The notes under the pieces are model-generated. The model ran no database searches. It had not been told where the DNA came from and saw nothing but the letters and a program-made list of their open reading frames with translations. Positions 23,439-33,147 of a stretch of DNA of 35,247 nt are shown in pieces. The stretch comes from Bacteroidia bacterium (GTDB taxonomy: Bacteria; Bacteroidota; Bacteroidia; Flavobacteriales; Flavobacteriaceae). The translations under genes were made by a program, and so were the position numbers. The stretch covers positions 1 to 35,247 of the forward strand of contig JAUIIU010000028.1 of NCBI GenBank assembly GCA_030431695.1, given 5' to 3'. Position 1 is the first letter of the stretch, and each line of letters opens with the position of its first letter.

Positions 23439-25703
23439 TTAAGCGTTCTGTTTCTTGATCAGGTTCAAGGCCGATCCTTCACGGTACCACTCGATCTGTG
23501 CTTCGTTATAGGTGTGGTTCGCCATGATGGTATCCTTGCTTCCGTCCGAGTGAACCACTTCGATAGTGAGCGGTTTCCCTGCGGAGAAATCAGCGATATC
23601 AAGGAAGTTGAACGTGTCGTCCTCCTGTATAAGGTCATAGTCTGCCTCGTTCGCGAAAGTGAGCCCCAGCATTCCCTGTTTTTTCAGGTTGGTCTCGTGA
23701 ATACGCGCGAATGACTTTACCAGGACAGCTGCCACTCCGAGGTGACGAGGCTGCATGGCCGCATGCTCCCTTGAGGATCCTTCCCCGTAGTTATGATCAC
23801 CAACAACGATTGTCTTGATCCCTGCTGCCTTATAGGCTCTTTGGGTGTCCGGCACGCCGCCATATTCCCCATCCAGCTGGTTCTTGACGAAGTTGGTCTT
23901 TTTATTGAAGGCATTCACAGCTCCAATGAGAGTGTTGTTCGCGATGTTATCCAGGTGACCCCTGAAACGCAGCCACGGACCCGCCATGGAGATATGGTCT
24001 GTTGTACACTTACCAAAGGCCTTGATGAGCAGCTTCACTCCCTGGAGTTCCTCATCCCTGATAGGCTCGAATGGCGTAAGCAATTGTAAACGTTCACTAT
24101 CCGGATTTACTACTACATTCACACCGGAGCCGTCTGCGTCGGGCTCAAGGTAACCTGCATCTTCCACTTCGAAACCTCTGGGTGGTAATTCAATACCTCT
24201 TGGCTCGTCCAGCTTCACTTCGTCACCGTCCTCATTGATAAGACTATCATGCATCGGGTCGAAATCGAGTCGGCCTGAAATAGCAATTGCCGCAACCATT
24301 TCCGGTGAACCGACAAAGGCATGGGTATTTGGGTTACCGTCTGCTCGTTTGGAAAAGTTCCTGTTGAAGGAATGAACGATAGTGTTCTTTTCGTCACCAA
24401 GGATATCACTTCGGTCCCACTGACCGATACATGGTCCGCAGGCATTGGTGAATATGGTCGCCCCCAGGTCTTCGAATACTTTCAGCAGGCCGTCTCGTTC
24501 GGCTGTATACCTGATTTGTTCCGATCCCGGGTTAATTCCGAAGTCACTCTTCGGCTTTAATTTCTTGTCAATGGCTTGTTGCGCGATCGATGCGGCCCTG
24601 GTAAGATCCTCATAAGACGAGTTCGTACAGGAACCGATAAGTCCCCACATGACGTTGATGGGCCAGTCGTTGGCACGGGCTTTTTCTCCCAGTTCACCAA
24701 CAGGGGTTGCCAGGTCGGGAGTGAAAGGCCCGTTGAGATGTGGTCGAAGTTCAGAAAGATTGATCTCGATCACCTGGTCAAAATATTGCTCCGGATTCTC
24801 GTATACTTCAGGGTCTCCGGTCAGATATTCCTTAACCTTATTGGCTTCATCGGCGATCTCGGCCCTGTCTGTAGCACGAAGGAAACGCTCCATGGCGTCG
24901 TCGTATCCAAAGGTCGAGGTGGTCGCTCCAATTTCGGCACCCATATTACAAATGGTACCTTTACCTGTACAGGAAAGGTTCTTGGCACCAGGCCCGAAGT
25001 ATTCAAGTATGGCTCCGGTTCCTCCTTTTACGGTAAGGATCCCGGCTACTTTCAGTATAACATCCTTGGAAGCCGTCCAACCATTAAGTTCACCGGTTAG
25101 TTTAACACCAATCAGTTTCGGGAATTTAAGCTCCCAGGGCATTCCTGCCATAACATCAACGGCATCGGCTCCTCCAACACCAACTGCAACCATACCGAGC
25201 CCACCGGCGTTTACGGTATGCGAGTCGGTTCCTATCATCATTCCTCCCGGGAAGGCATAATTCTCCAGCACTACCTGGTGAATGATCCCGGCTCCCGGCT
25301 TCCAGAACCCGATCCCGTATTTATTGGAAACCGATTCCAGGAAGTTGAACACTTCCATGCTGGTATCGTTGGCTCGTTTCAGGTCGGCCGCGGCACCTTC
25401 CTTTGCCTGGATAAGGTGATCGCAGTGTACCGTGGTAGGAACTGCCACTTTATTCTTGCCGGCCTGCATGAACTGCAGTAAAGCCATCTGGGCAGTCGCG
25501 TCCTGGCAGGCGATCCTGTCCGGGGCGAAGTCCACATAATCCTTCCCTCTCCCGAACGCCTTATTAGGCGTACCATCCCATAGGTGGGAATACAGTATCT
25601 TCTCTGCGAGAGTTAATGGTTTACCCACGATCTCCCTGGCCTTATCCACCCGGGAAGGCATCTGGGAATACACTTTCTTGATCATGTCAACGTCGAATGC
25701 CAT
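23439..25703 (-). CDS. Aconitate hydratase
   Basis: Converts citrate to isocitrate through cis-aconitate in the TCA cycle with a [4Fe-4S] cluster. At 754 residues it resembles the mitochondrial-type aconitases. Cluster cysteines are in [12 protein letters not shown] and [13 protein letters not shown]. Other landmarks are [34 protein letters not shown], the swivel-domain [15 protein letters not shown], and [20 protein letters not shown] with the substrate-binding serine-arginine pair. The ORF is intact and the gene is apparently transcribed alone. The 220 bp upstream are very AT-rich; a TAATTTCG box near 25790 on the minus strand is a possible promoter, but weak. Confidence 0.96.
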   Translation of the reverse strand: MAFDVDMIKKVYSQMPSRVDKAREIVGKPLTLAEKILYSHLWDGTPNKAFGRGKDYVDFAPDRIACQDATAQMALLQFMQAGKNKVAVPTTVHCDHLIQAKEGAAADLKRANDTSMEVFNFLESVSNKYGIGFWKPGAGIIHQVVLENYAFPGGMMIGTDSHTVNAGGLGMVAVGVGGADAVDVMAGMPWELKFPKLIGVKLTGELNGWTASKDVILKVAGILTVKGGTGAILEYFGPGAKNLSCTGKGTICNMGAEIGATTSTFGYDDAMERFLRATDRAEIADEANKVKEYLTGDPEVYENPEQYFDQVIEINLSELRPHLNGPFTPDLATPVGELGEKARANDWPINVMWGLIGSCTNSSYEDLTRAASIAQQAIDKKLKPKSDFGINPGSEQIRYTAERDGLLKVFEDLGATIFTNACGPCIGQWDRSDILGDEKNTIVHSFNRNFSKRADGNPNTHAFVGSPEMVAAIAISGRLDFDPMHDSLINEDGDEVKLDEPRGIELPPRGFEVEDAGYLEPDADGSGVNVVVNPDSERLQLLTPFEPIRDEELQGVKLLIKAFGKCTTDHISMAGPWLRFRGHLDNIANNTLIGAVNAFNKKTNFVKNQLDGEYGGVPDTQRAYKAAGIKTIVVGDHNYGEGSSREHAAMQPRHLGVAAVLVKSFARIHETNLKKQGMLGLTFANEADYDLIQEDDTFNFLDIADFSAGKPLTIEVVHSDGSKDTIMANHTYNEAQIEWYREGSALNLIKKQNA

Positions 25704-25926
25704 AGTATGTCTTTTTGATTTTGTTCTTATTAATCCCGGATAATTTATTCTTGGTGAAACTACTTCGCTCCGTCCGGATTATTGCGTTGCGAAATTACAA
25801 AATTTTATAAATATTTGAAAATATCTAATGAAATCGCATATTTCTTAAAAATAATTCTTATAATATTATTTTTTGTTGAATTATTTTGATTATTATACAA
25901 TTTTTAATGCTGAAAATTGAGAAATC
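25704..25926. other. AT-rich intergenic region
   Basis: No gene is found here. The part 25800-25920 is strikingly AT-rich and lies between the aconitase start and the acyltransferase stop. A possible aconitase -7 box (TAATTTCG, minus strand, 25790-25797) lacks a matching TTG. I see no clear terminator for the acyltransferase operon behind its own stop at 25927, since that lies at the low end of this gap. Confidence 0.4.
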
Positions 25927-27075
25927 CTAATTTTTAGAATAGCCCAGAAATTTCAACACTTTAGGTGAATCCCTCAAATTTGTGATCGGCCGTTCAAAAT
26001 ACTTGTATAATAAATACGAGAATAGTATAGTGATTCCCCAGTAGAGGAAGGTGTACAACCACAAATAGACTCCCTTGAGTTCTTCGGAGGGAAATACTGT
26101 CTTCAGGCTATGTAGTATGATCGTGTAGTGAAGCAAGTATAAAGAATAAGAGATGAGGCTGATGGTCGTAAAGAATTTAACCCCCATCTTCGACTTCATT
26201 TCCATACTCACGAGATATGGGATCACGCAGCAGATGGAGATCGAATGTATCGCCAGGTAAAAGATGATCATAAAACCGGGAGTTTGTTCAACGGATATGC
26301 CCAGGGGTACTCTCAGAACATTCAGAAAAATCAAACCAAATAGCCCAACTAACAGTAACAACTTCTCTTTGCGGTGCATCCAGTCGTTGTATTTATTGTA
26401 GAAATAGCGAAGCAGGAATCCCCAGTAAACAGCATCCAGCCTGTAGATAAGCACTTTTCGAATTGATTCATTCCACTCAAAGATATTGGCGACCTCCTTG
26501 TTGTAATAGAACCAGACCTTAGTAAGGGTAAAGCAAATCAGTATGAAGATGGTCACCCACAGATAGAATTTGTCCCTGTTCTTCTTCGGAAAGAAACTTA
26601 TGAGCCCATACAACAATATCGGGCCTATGATGTAAGAGAATTGTTCCACCGCCAAACTCCAGGAAACCCTGTAAAAAGGAAGTGAAGTATCTGCGAAATT
26701 CTGAACATACAGTATGTATTTATATATTTTTTCCGGGAACTCGCCGTAAATGAAATACCAGACCAATACATTCACAAATAGCAATAGGTAATAATTAGGG
26801 AAGGTCCTGAACCACCTTCTCAGGAGAAAGTGTTTTACATTCTTAAATGAAAAATCGGGCAGCAGTATTTCACGCCATACGATCTTTCCGATAAGGAAAC
26901 CACTGATGATAAAGAAGATCTCAACCCCCGCTGTTCCACTTAATTTCATGGCAGAACTAACTACTTTCGGGTAATGATCGCTGATCCACAAGGTATGTGA
27001 AAAGAGAACGAGCAATATGGCAATGGCACGGGCGACATCCAGCCCTATATTCCTCTTTTTGTTAGCGATGTTCAT
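25927..27075 (-). CDS. Acyltransferase 3 family membrane protein (OafA/YrhL-like)
   Basis: An integral membrane protein of 382 residues with about ten hydrophobic segments. It carries the acyltransferase-3 hallmarks: GLDVARAIAILLVLFSHT with the conserved arginine and histidine, GVEIFFIISGFLIG, RRWFRTFPNYY and SWSLAVEQFSY. The family moves acetyl or other acyl groups to surface sugars such as O-antigen, peptidoglycan or exopolysaccharide. No glycan cluster adjoins it, so the acceptor is unknown. Compared with neighbours it is AT-richer, which may hint at later acquisition, but this is weak. It lies 67 bp downstream of the small membrane protein gene on the same strand. Confidence 0.9.
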   Translation of the reverse strand: MNIANKKRNIGLDVARAIAILLVLFSHTLWISDHYPKVVSSAMKLSGTAGVEIFFIISGFLIGKIVWREILLPDFSFKNVKHFLLRRWFRTFPNYYLLLFVNVLVWYFIYGEFPEKIYKYILYVQNFADTSLPFYRVSWSLAVEQFSYIIGPILLYGLISFFPKKNRDKFYLWVTIFILICFTLTKVWFYYNKEVANIFEWNESIRKVLIYRLDAVYWGFLLRYFYNKYNDWMHRKEKLLLLVGLFGLIFLNVLRVPLGISVEQTPGFMIIFYLAIHSISICCVIPYLVSMEMKSKMGVKFFTTISLISYSLYLLHYTIILHSLKTVFPSEELKGVYLWLYTFLYWGITILFSYLLYKYFERPITNLRDSPKVLKFLGYSKN

Positions 27076-27142
27076 GCGATTTGGTTGGATAATTTGGAGA
27101 GGAAGTTACTAAAAAGAACCATGACTGCATCGATGACTGACC

Positions 27143-27316
27143 TTATAAATACCGTAGTAGAACTGCAATGATGAGTATAACAGACCCTGTGGTCATGAGT
27201 TCGGATCCCCCAATTGAGGCGATTTCCCAATGTAGAATTCGAAAGAGTATTCCAATTACCAGCACGATCACAGCTAAAAGCAGCAATCCATAGATCATTA
27301 TTCGCTTAAAGGACAT
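27143..27316 (-). CDS. Small two-helix membrane protein, 57 residues
   Basis: A short gene not found by length-limited searches. ATG at 27316 lies three bases after the moxR stop, and TAA is at 27143-27145. The product begins MSFKRIMIYGLLLLAVIVLV and has two hydrophobic segments (about 6-25 and 43-57) with a loop around FRILHWEIASIGGSE. The FKI-xHW pattern after the first helix recalls the N-terminal hairpin of the gliding motor protein GldL and other small flavobacterial membrane proteins. Tight spacing with moxR and a complete, biased frame argue for a real gene. The function is unknown; a partner of the MoxR ATPase or of the envelope folding genes is an inference from position only. Confidence 0.75.
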   Translation of the reverse strand: MSFKRIMIYGLLLLAVIVLVIGILFRILHWEIASIGGSELMTTGSVILIIAVLLRYL

Positions 27317-27319
27317 TTT

Positions 27320-28273
27320 TCAATATAGACTGGTAACGATCTGCTCGATCGTCAAACCTTCGGCCTCCGCCTTGTAGTTCTTGATCAGCCTGTGCCTTAG
27401 TATTCCGATCGCCACCTTCCGCACATCTTCAATATCAGGTGAGAATTTGCCATTAAGAGCCGCATTCGCCTTGGCTCCGAGGATCAGGTTCTGGGATGCC
27501 CTGGGACCCGCTCCCCAGTCGATATAATTCTTAACAATATCAGGGGCTGCCTGGCTCTTCGGCCGGGTCTTACCCACCAGGGTCACGGCGTATTCGATGA
27601 CATTATCGGCTACAGGGATCTTACGTATCAACTGCTGATAGTTCAATATCTCAGCACCCGAAAAAAGCGCGTCCACCGTTCTCATTTCCCCTCCGGTAGT
27701 GGTCTTCACAACCTCAACTTCTTCAGAAAAAGTAGGATACTGCAGATTTATCGCAAACATGAAACGGTCGAGCTGAGCCTCTGGCAATGGATAGGTACCC
27801 TCCTGCTCGATCGGATTCTGAGTTGCCAATACAAAGTAGGGACTGTCCAGTTCGTATCGATGCCCGGCAACTGTTACCGCTCGTTCCTGCATAGCCTCAA
27901 GCAGAGCTGCCTGCGTCTTTGGTGGGGTACGGTTGATCTCATCGGCAAGAATGATGTTGGAAAAGATCGGGCCTTTGATGAATTTGAACTCCCTGTTCTG
28001 ATCGAGGATCTCCGAACCCAGGATATCACTTGGCATGAGGTCCGGTGTGAATTGAATGCGTTTGAATTGCAGCCCCAGTGCTTCGGCAACTGTATGAACC
28101 AAAAGTGTCTTGGCAAGTCCCGGCACCCCGATCAAAAGCGCATGACCCCCAGAGAATATCGAAAGCAGCACCTGCTCAACCACATCATCCTGCCCTACGA
28201 TCACTTTCTTTATCTCCTGCCGTAAGGCATTGTATTTTGTTACCAGTTGTTCTACTGCCGCTACATCACTCAT
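27320..28273 (-). CDS. MoxR-family AAA+ ATPase
   Basis: A cytoplasmic AAA+ ATPase of 317 residues, in a family thought to act as chaperones for metal-centre or complex assembly. The signature is complete: Walker A GVPGLAKTLLV, the MoxR stretch RIQFTPDLMPSDILGSEILD, Walker B NIILADEINRTPPKTQAALL, sensor region YFVLATQNPIEQEGTYPLPEAQLDRFMF, and the C-terminal lid with GAGPRASQNLILGAKANA. MoxR genes usually stand before DUF58 and VWA-domain genes. Here none follow, only a 57-residue membrane protein, and three PPIase-type genes precede it. It lies 12 bp after the SurA-like gene, in one apparent operon. Confidence 0.95.
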   Translation of the reverse strand: MSDVAAVEQLVTKYNALRQEIKKVIVGQDDVVEQVLLSIFSGGHALLIGVPGLAKTLLVHTVAEALGLQFKRIQFTPDLMPSDILGSEILDQNREFKFIKGPIFSNIILADEINRTPPKTQAALLEAMQERAVTVAGHRYELDSPYFVLATQNPIEQEGTYPLPEAQLDRFMFAINLQYPTFSEEVEVVKTTTGGEMRTVDALFSGAEILNYQQLIRKIPVADNVIEYAVTLVGKTRPKSQAAPDIVKNYIDWGAGPRASQNLILGAKANAALNGKFSPDIEDVRKVAIGILRHRLIKNYKAEAEGLTIEQIVTSLY

Positions 28274-28285
28274 AAAGCTGTTGTC

Positions 28286-29731
28286 TTAGTTTTTTAGCCA
28301 GTTGTTGGAGAAGTCACAACCGCTGTAGTCCCGATTGACACTCACATAAGTCTCCTTGATCTTCTTTTCCTGCCATTTCTGAATGGCCTTGATCTGTTTT
28401 TCTTTGAGTGCAAGGTCCTTGATCTTCTCGTAATCTTTTACGAAATCGGCCTGGTGTTCTTCGAATCGACGGGTTACCGTAAGAATCTTATAGCTTCTCT
28501 TACCTGTTCTGTCACTATCAGTAAAAACCTTTGAAACTTCACCTTCGGCAAGGTTATACACCTGGGCGCTGAGTGTAGGATCCATCTTGGTAAGATCGAA
28601 TCGCGTATCACCTGTGATCGGATTCATTAGACGGCCACCACTGTTTCTCGTTTCGCTCTGATCTGAATACAGTCGGGCCGCATCACCAAAACTGATACTA
28701 TCCGCAACGATCTGCTCCCTGATGGTTTCAATTTTATCGCGAGCCTTATCCAGCGTCGCCTGGGTCACTTCAGGAAAAAGAAGAATGTGGCGCACATCAA
28801 CTTCCTGCCCACGTATTTTATCTACATAAAGTATATGAAATCCAAAAGAGGTTTCGAAGGGTTCACTCACTTCTCCTTCCAGCAAGGAAAAAGCCATATC
28901 CTTGAATTCCTTTGCAAAGGGTGCATCACGTTTGATTCCTTCTATCATCCCACCTAACCTCGCACTACCTTCGTCCTTGGAATAAAGGACCGCCTTGGTT
29001 GCAAAACTGGAGCCGTTTTCTACAATATCCGTTCTAATATCATTCAGCCTGTTGATCACATCTTGCCTGGCAGCTTCAGTTACTTCGGGATCGACGATGA
29101 TCTGGGCAACTTCTACTTCGGCACCGAATACCGGCCGATCCGCTTCAGGAATAGAATAAAAGAAATTCCGTATCTCTTCGGGTGTAATCTCTACTTTATC
29201 AACAATGGTGCGTTGCATTTCCTCCGCCAACGCGATCTGCTTGTTTACATCGAAGAGTTCCTTACGCAGGTCCTCGAGATTGTCTTTCTTATAGTATTCG
29301 ATCACTTTTTCTTCGGTTCCCAATTGTGATATCAGGTACTGAAGTTGCTGATCGGTCCTGGAATTAGTTTGCGAATCCGGGATCACGATACTGTCCTGCT
29401 TGGCGTGATGCGAATAGAGCTTGTCTTCCATCAGCTTGCCAAGCATCTGGCAGCGAGAAATATCTTCAATGGAGGCACCTTGTTGCTGAAGTTCAATAAA
29501 ACCAAGGTCGATGTCAAATTCAACGATCACATACTCACCCACAACAGCACTAACTCCACCTGCCTTGATCCTTTTAAAGGGTTTCTTAACCGTATCGACA
29601 GTAGCCGGCTGTGGTGTTTCTTCAATGGGTTCTACTTCCAGGGAGGTCTCCGCAGTATCAGTAACCTGCCCGAAGGTTATTCCGGTTCCACATAAGAGGA
29701 AGCAAAGGCTACTGAGTATTATAAATCTCAT
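28286..29731 (-). CDS. SurA-like periplasmic peptidyl-prolyl isomerase
   Basis: A secreted chaperone expected to guide outer-membrane proteins through the periplasm. From ATG 29731 it has 481 residues and starts MRFIILSSLCFLLCGTGITF, an ideal signal peptide ending in GQ; starts at 29752 and 29773 add a charged stretch of 7 or 14 residues. A SurA-like N-terminal chaperone region (about 50-185) is followed by two parvulin domains, near EVEVAQIIVDPEV to SFGFHILYVDKI and near EVDVRHILLFPEV to the SYKILTVTRR stretch. The start overlaps the preceding PPIase-like lipoprotein gene by 23 bases. The short proline-rich segment after the signal (EPIEETPQPATVDTVK) is probably disordered. Confidence 0.92.
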   Translation of the reverse strand: MRFIILSSLCFLLCGTGITFGQVTDTAETSLEVEPIEETPQPATVDTVKKPFKRIKAGGVSAVVGEYVIVEFDIDLGFIELQQQGASIEDISRCQMLGKLMEDKLYSHHAKQDSIVIPDSQTNSRTDQQLQYLISQLGTEEKVIEYYKKDNLEDLRKELFDVNKQIALAEEMQRTIVDKVEITPEEIRNFFYSIPEADRPVFGAEVEVAQIIVDPEVTEAARQDVINRLNDIRTDIVENGSSFATKAVLYSKDEGSARLGGMIEGIKRDAPFAKEFKDMAFSLLEGEVSEPFETSFGFHILYVDKIRGQEVDVRHILLFPEVTQATLDKARDKIETIREQIVADSISFGDAARLYSDQSETRNSGGRLMNPITGDTRFDLTKMDPTLSAQVYNLAEGEVSKVFTDSDRTGKRSYKILTVTRRFEEHQADFVKDYEKIKDLALKEKQIKAIQKWQEKKIKETYVSVNRDYSGCDFSNNWLKN

Positions 29732-30563
29732 ACTTATTATTTTTAACCGCATCTTTCGTAATATCTTTTTCAAGTTTCCTTATCAACTCCAGTTTCCGTT
29801 TGTTCAGAATGATCTCTCTGATCGTTGGCCGCACATAGGATAAGGGTGCCAGATCGTTCGTTTTCAGAACATCTTCAATTTTCACCAAATATACTCCTAA
29901 TGAATCTTGTATCTGTGCAAAATTTGATTTTTTTAACAGATCGGGAGCCGCCTTCTGCAGGGCGGGCAAGGCTTGCAATACAACCTGTTTCTTCACCCAG
30001 GTCGAGTCGTTGAAATTGAATGCCTTGAACTGAAGACTCAGGGAGTCCAGCATTTTTTTATCCTTACTGTCAAATCGGCCGAGAATGGTTCTCGCCTGGT
30101 TCAGGTTCGAATAGTTCTCGTCTATGTGAATGTACCGAATCTTCATCAGCTCATCGTTCAAACGGAAATTATCCTTGTGTTCCTCGTAATACCGTTCCAG
30201 TTCCAGTTCCGAAATGGTACTGTCCAACTGCCTGGAAACAATGGCGTTCTTATAGGCCTCGCTCAGGAGGTCATTTTTGTATTCGAGTACAAGTTTGTCG
30301 TAGTTTTCCAGTTGAGTTTCAGGAAGATTGATCTTAGCCTGGTCTATCAGAAGTTGCTGAGTTGCCCAACGGTTGATATAATTTGAAACGATCAAAGTGC
30401 TGTCTTCTTCCGACATATTCTCCGATACCAACTTCAAAATATCATCTTCATACAGGTAACTGTCGTTCACCCGGGCCACCGGAATCTTATTCGTCTCCGG
30501 TTTCAGGAAATCGCAAGACCACGTGAGGGTCAGCAGGGAAAATAGCAGGAAAATATTCCGCAT
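29709..30563 (-). CDS. PPIase-like lipoprotein
   Basis: A lipoprotein of 284 residues. The signal MRNIFLLFSLLTLTWSC puts the lipid cysteine at 17 (TWSC, a form often seen in this phylum). The rest is helical and resembles the chaperone part of SurA-type proteins: VARVNDSYLYEDDILKLVSE, INRWATQQLLIDQA, ELERYYEEHKDNFRLNDELM and the closing YVRPTIREIILNKRKLELIR. In place of a full parvulin domain only a reduced stretch (MKIRYIHIDE to GVYLVKIEDVL) is present, so isomerase activity is doubtful. It shares one base with the end of the upstream PPIase gene and overlaps the SurA-like gene. This looks like a dedicated set of periplasmic chaperones. Confidence 0.85.
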   Translation of the reverse strand: MRNIFLLFSLLTLTWSCDFLKPETNKIPVARVNDSYLYEDDILKLVSENMSEEDSTLIVSNYINRWATQQLLIDQAKINLPETQLENYDKLVLEYKNDLLSEAYKNAIVSRQLDSTISELELERYYEEHKDNFRLNDELMKIRYIHIDENYSNLNQARTILGRFDSKDKKMLDSLSLQFKAFNFNDSTWVKKQVVLQALPALQKAAPDLLKKSNFAQIQDSLGVYLVKIEDVLKTNDLAPLSYVRPTIREIILNKRKLELIRKLEKDITKDAVKNNKYEIYNTQ

Positions 30564-32524
30564 TAAGACTTGAATTCCTTTTTAAGTTTCTTTAGTGCTT
30601 TTTGGTTGATGGTTACGTTGAATTTATTCCGAAGCGACTCCATCCATTCCTCTTCCAGGAAAACCTGGTACTCGCTCATCACCTTTCCGCGTACATCATC
30701 CAGTTCTTTGAGACCGGGTGGGATGATCTCGTCTATCCTTATTACAACGAAAGTTCCGTTATTATTGTATAGATCGGAGACTCCTTTTTTAATAACCAGG
30801 CCATCCGGCAGGCGGTTATTACTGGATTCAAATCTGCCGGAAGTCAGGATCACATTCACTTTGTCCCCGGTATTGAGCGTTGCTTTGACCTCCTCATCCG
30901 ATTTTCCTTCCTTCCACAATCTGGCAACCTCTTCGGCATTTGATCTTTCCGTAGATCCCGCTAAAGTAGCTTCAATGCGTTCTCCCCAGCGGTATTGCTG
31001 TTTGGTCTTTTCATAGTACGACTGAAGCCCTAATGAATCCTCTTTCGCCTTTAACCAGATGTTCTGGCTCATCAGATCGAAGATCAGCAAACCATTCCTG
31101 TATTCACTGATAGTAGTGGCATATTCCTCGTTCTCCAATTCCAGCTGACTTCTATAATATGCTTTCAGCGAATTCGCTTCGAACTCATCGTAGGCAGACA
31201 TAACAAGTGCGTACTTCGATTGGTAGTTTACAAGCTGGCGCTGCCTTGATTCGATGAATCTCGCAAATTCTTCAAATGTAAATGGTTGATCACCTATGGT
31301 GAACAGGGTCTTTTTAACTACCGGTGGCAGGGAATCATAACGGTAACGGCGTTTCAGCACAGCTTCCGGAAGATACTCGACAAAATAATCGACAAAGGCT
31401 TCTCCTTTCTTGAATCCATACTTCTCCTTTATCTTCGAACCGATCACCGAAGTAACTTTCTTAGCTCTGTCACCGTCTTTCACCCTTTTCTCCAATGAGG
31501 GTTTCAGTTCCTCAAAACTGGCCTTTTCGTGGATCTCCTCAAGCCTCACGATATGCCAGCCAAACTCCGATTTAAATGGTTCACTAATCTCGCCCGCTTC
31601 CTTTAACTCAAAGGCCTTCTCCTCGAAGATCATGGATCGAAGCCTTCCTCTGCTGAAGCGATTCAGTTTTCCTCCTCGGACAGCCGAGTTCTTATCATCC
31701 GAATACTGCTCGGCTAGCATGGCGAAATCCTCACCCTGATCGAGCAATTTTTTGATCTCGTTTATACGTTCTTCCGGGTTGAAGGTCCTGGAATTATCAT
31801 CTTTGTCCGAGATCAGGATGTGCGACACAGTAATCTCTGAGCCTTTATCCCTCCTGTCCAGCACTTTCAGTATGTGATATCCAAACTGGGTTCTTACGAT
31901 TTCCGATATCTCACCAACTTCTGTATTGTATGCGGCCGTCTCAAACGGATAGACCATTGAAAATGCAGTAAAATACCCCAGGTAACCAGCTCTGTCGCTG
32001 GCGCCGGGTTCGGTGGAGTATTCTCGGGCCAGGGTTTCAAAATCTTCGCCCGCCAATGCCTTTTTACGCACATCCACGATCTTGTTATAGGCTTTCAGCG
32101 TATCCGAAGGCACTGCGTTATAACTTACGTTAATGAGTATATGCCTGGCTTCGATCTCTTCCAGTCCGCGCTCATAGGCTTCCTTGACCATGTCGTCCAC
32201 TACATTCGAATCGTAAATGTAGTTTCGCGAAAGTTGTTCCTCGTAACGTGCAAATTCCTGTTTGTAGGCCGGGCTCTTGTCCAGACCTTGCTCATATGCT
32301 TCCGCTATCTTCAACTGATAGTCGATGAAAAGATCGAGATAGCCGTCCACAGTCTTTTGTCGCTCATCTTTTACGAGATCCAGGTTCTTCTTGTACACAC
32401 GCCTGAATTCGGTGGTTGAAACAGGTTTGTCGTTGATAGTAAGCAGGACATCCTTCTTCTTCTGTGCGTAGGTACTTCCTACTGCCAAAAACATGATTGT
32501 ACAAATAACGAATACTCTTTTCAT
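30563..32524 (-). CDS. Peptidyl-prolyl isomerase with two parvulin domains (PpiD/SurA-like)
   Basis: From ATG 32524 it has 653 residues and begins MKRVFVICTIMFLAVGSTYA, a signal peptide ending in AQ; the longer frame to 32587 adds 21 unlikely residues and would start in the promoter. The N-terminal chaperone part (about 22-115) includes INDKPVSTTEFRRVYKKNLD. Two parvulin domains follow, marked by EARHILINVSY with FGYHILKVLDRR, and TVSHILISDKDD with FGWHIVRLEEIH. A long C-terminal region (about 360-653) is of unknown fold. It leads the operon with the lipoprotein, SurA-like, MoxR and small membrane protein genes, and is expected to act in the periplasm on outer-membrane proteins. Confidence 0.92.
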   Translation of the reverse strand: MKRVFVICTIMFLAVGSTYAQKKKDVLLTINDKPVSTTEFRRVYKKNLDLVKDERQKTVDGYLDLFIDYQLKIAEAYEQGLDKSPAYKQEFARYEEQLSRNYIYDSNVVDDMVKEAYERGLEEIEARHILINVSYNAVPSDTLKAYNKIVDVRKKALAGEDFETLAREYSTEPGASDRAGYLGYFTAFSMVYPFETAAYNTEVGEISEIVRTQFGYHILKVLDRRDKGSEITVSHILISDKDDNSRTFNPEERINEIKKLLDQGEDFAMLAEQYSDDKNSAVRGGKLNRFSRGRLRSMIFEEKAFELKEAGEISEPFKSEFGWHIVRLEEIHEKASFEELKPSLEKRVKDGDRAKKVTSVIGSKIKEKYGFKKGEAFVDYFVEYLPEAVLKRRYRYDSLPPVVKKTLFTIGDQPFTFEEFARFIESRQRQLVNYQSKYALVMSAYDEFEANSLKAYYRSQLELENEEYATTISEYRNGLLIFDLMSQNIWLKAKEDSLGLQSYYEKTKQQYRWGERIEATLAGSTERSNAEEVARLWKEGKSDEEVKATLNTGDKVNVILTSGRFESSNNRLPDGLVIKKGVSDLYNNNGTFVVIRIDEIIPPGLKELDDVRGKVMSEYQVFLEEEWMESLRNKFNVTINQKALKKLKKEFKS

Positions 32525-32557
32525 TGTATAGTTGAATGTGTTAAAATTGAAGTGTCG

Positions 32558-32587
32558 CAAAAATAACAAAATAGCCCGGTTAGACAA
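32558..32587 (-). promoter_or_regulatory. Promoter of the PPIase-MoxR operon
   Basis: On the minus strand TTG (32585-32587), a 19-nt spacer and TATTTTTG (32558-32565) match the consensus in full. The leader to the ATG at 32524 is about 28 nt. Confidence 0.7.
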
Positions 32588-32688
32588 GTTGGATTAACAA
32601 ACCATTATGCGGCAAAGACACAGGGCAATATGAACTATTTTGAAGAAAAAATTGCGTAAATTGCCCGAAGACCAATAGTTAGATCATA

Positions 32689-33147
32689 ATGAAATATACA
32701 ACCGAAGTTATAATAGACCTTCCTCGCGAAGAGGTGGTGAAAAAACTGGATAACCCGGAAAACATGAAGCACTGGCAGAAGGGGTTGATCGGCTACGAAC
32801 TGCTGGATGGAACCCCAGGGCAGGTTGGAGCGAAAATGAAACTGGAATACAAGATGGGCAAGCGAGAACTTTCGATGACGGAAACTATTACAAAAAATGA
32901 CTTTCCCGCCGAATTTCACGCCAATTACGACACTAGTGGTGTACACAATATCCAGCGCAATTACTTTCATGATATTGATGGGAACAGCACGCGCTGGGTA
33001 TCGGAAAGCGAGTTCAAATTTGCAGGCTTTGGAATGAAGTTGATGGGATGGCTGATGCCGGGCGCGTTTAAGAAGCAATCTCAGAAATATTTAAATGACT
33101 TCAAGGATTTTGCTGAAAACGGCACGTCCCTGGCCGAACAGGAATAA
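32689..33147 (+). CDS. SRPBCC-family protein
   Basis: A 152-residue cytoplasmic protein of the START/SRPBCC fold, which forms a deep pocket for hydrophobic ligands. It begins MKYTTEVIIDLPREEVVKKL and continues with NMKHWQKGLIGYELLDGTPG, GAKMKLEYKMG, the central SEFKFAGFGMKLMGWLMPGA and a C-terminal helix FKKQSQKYLNDFKDFAENG, all typical of the fold. No signal peptide is present and the ligand is unknown. The stop overlaps the start of the following small gene by one base (TAATG), so the two are probably co-translated. It is divergent from the PPIase operon about 165 bp away. Confidence 0.88.
   Translation: MKYTTEVIIDLPREEVVKKLDNPENMKHWQKGLIGYELLDGTPGQVGAKMKLEYKMGKRELSMTETITKNDFPAEFHANYDTSGVHNIQRNYFHDIDGNSTRWVSESEFKFAGFGMKLMGWLMPGAFKKQSQKYLNDFKDFAENGTSLAEQE

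Noticed and set aside
25927-27075. Acyltransferase gene as horizontally acquired island
   Set aside because: It is somewhat AT-richer than neighbours, but single-gene composition is weak evidence and no mobility gene is near.
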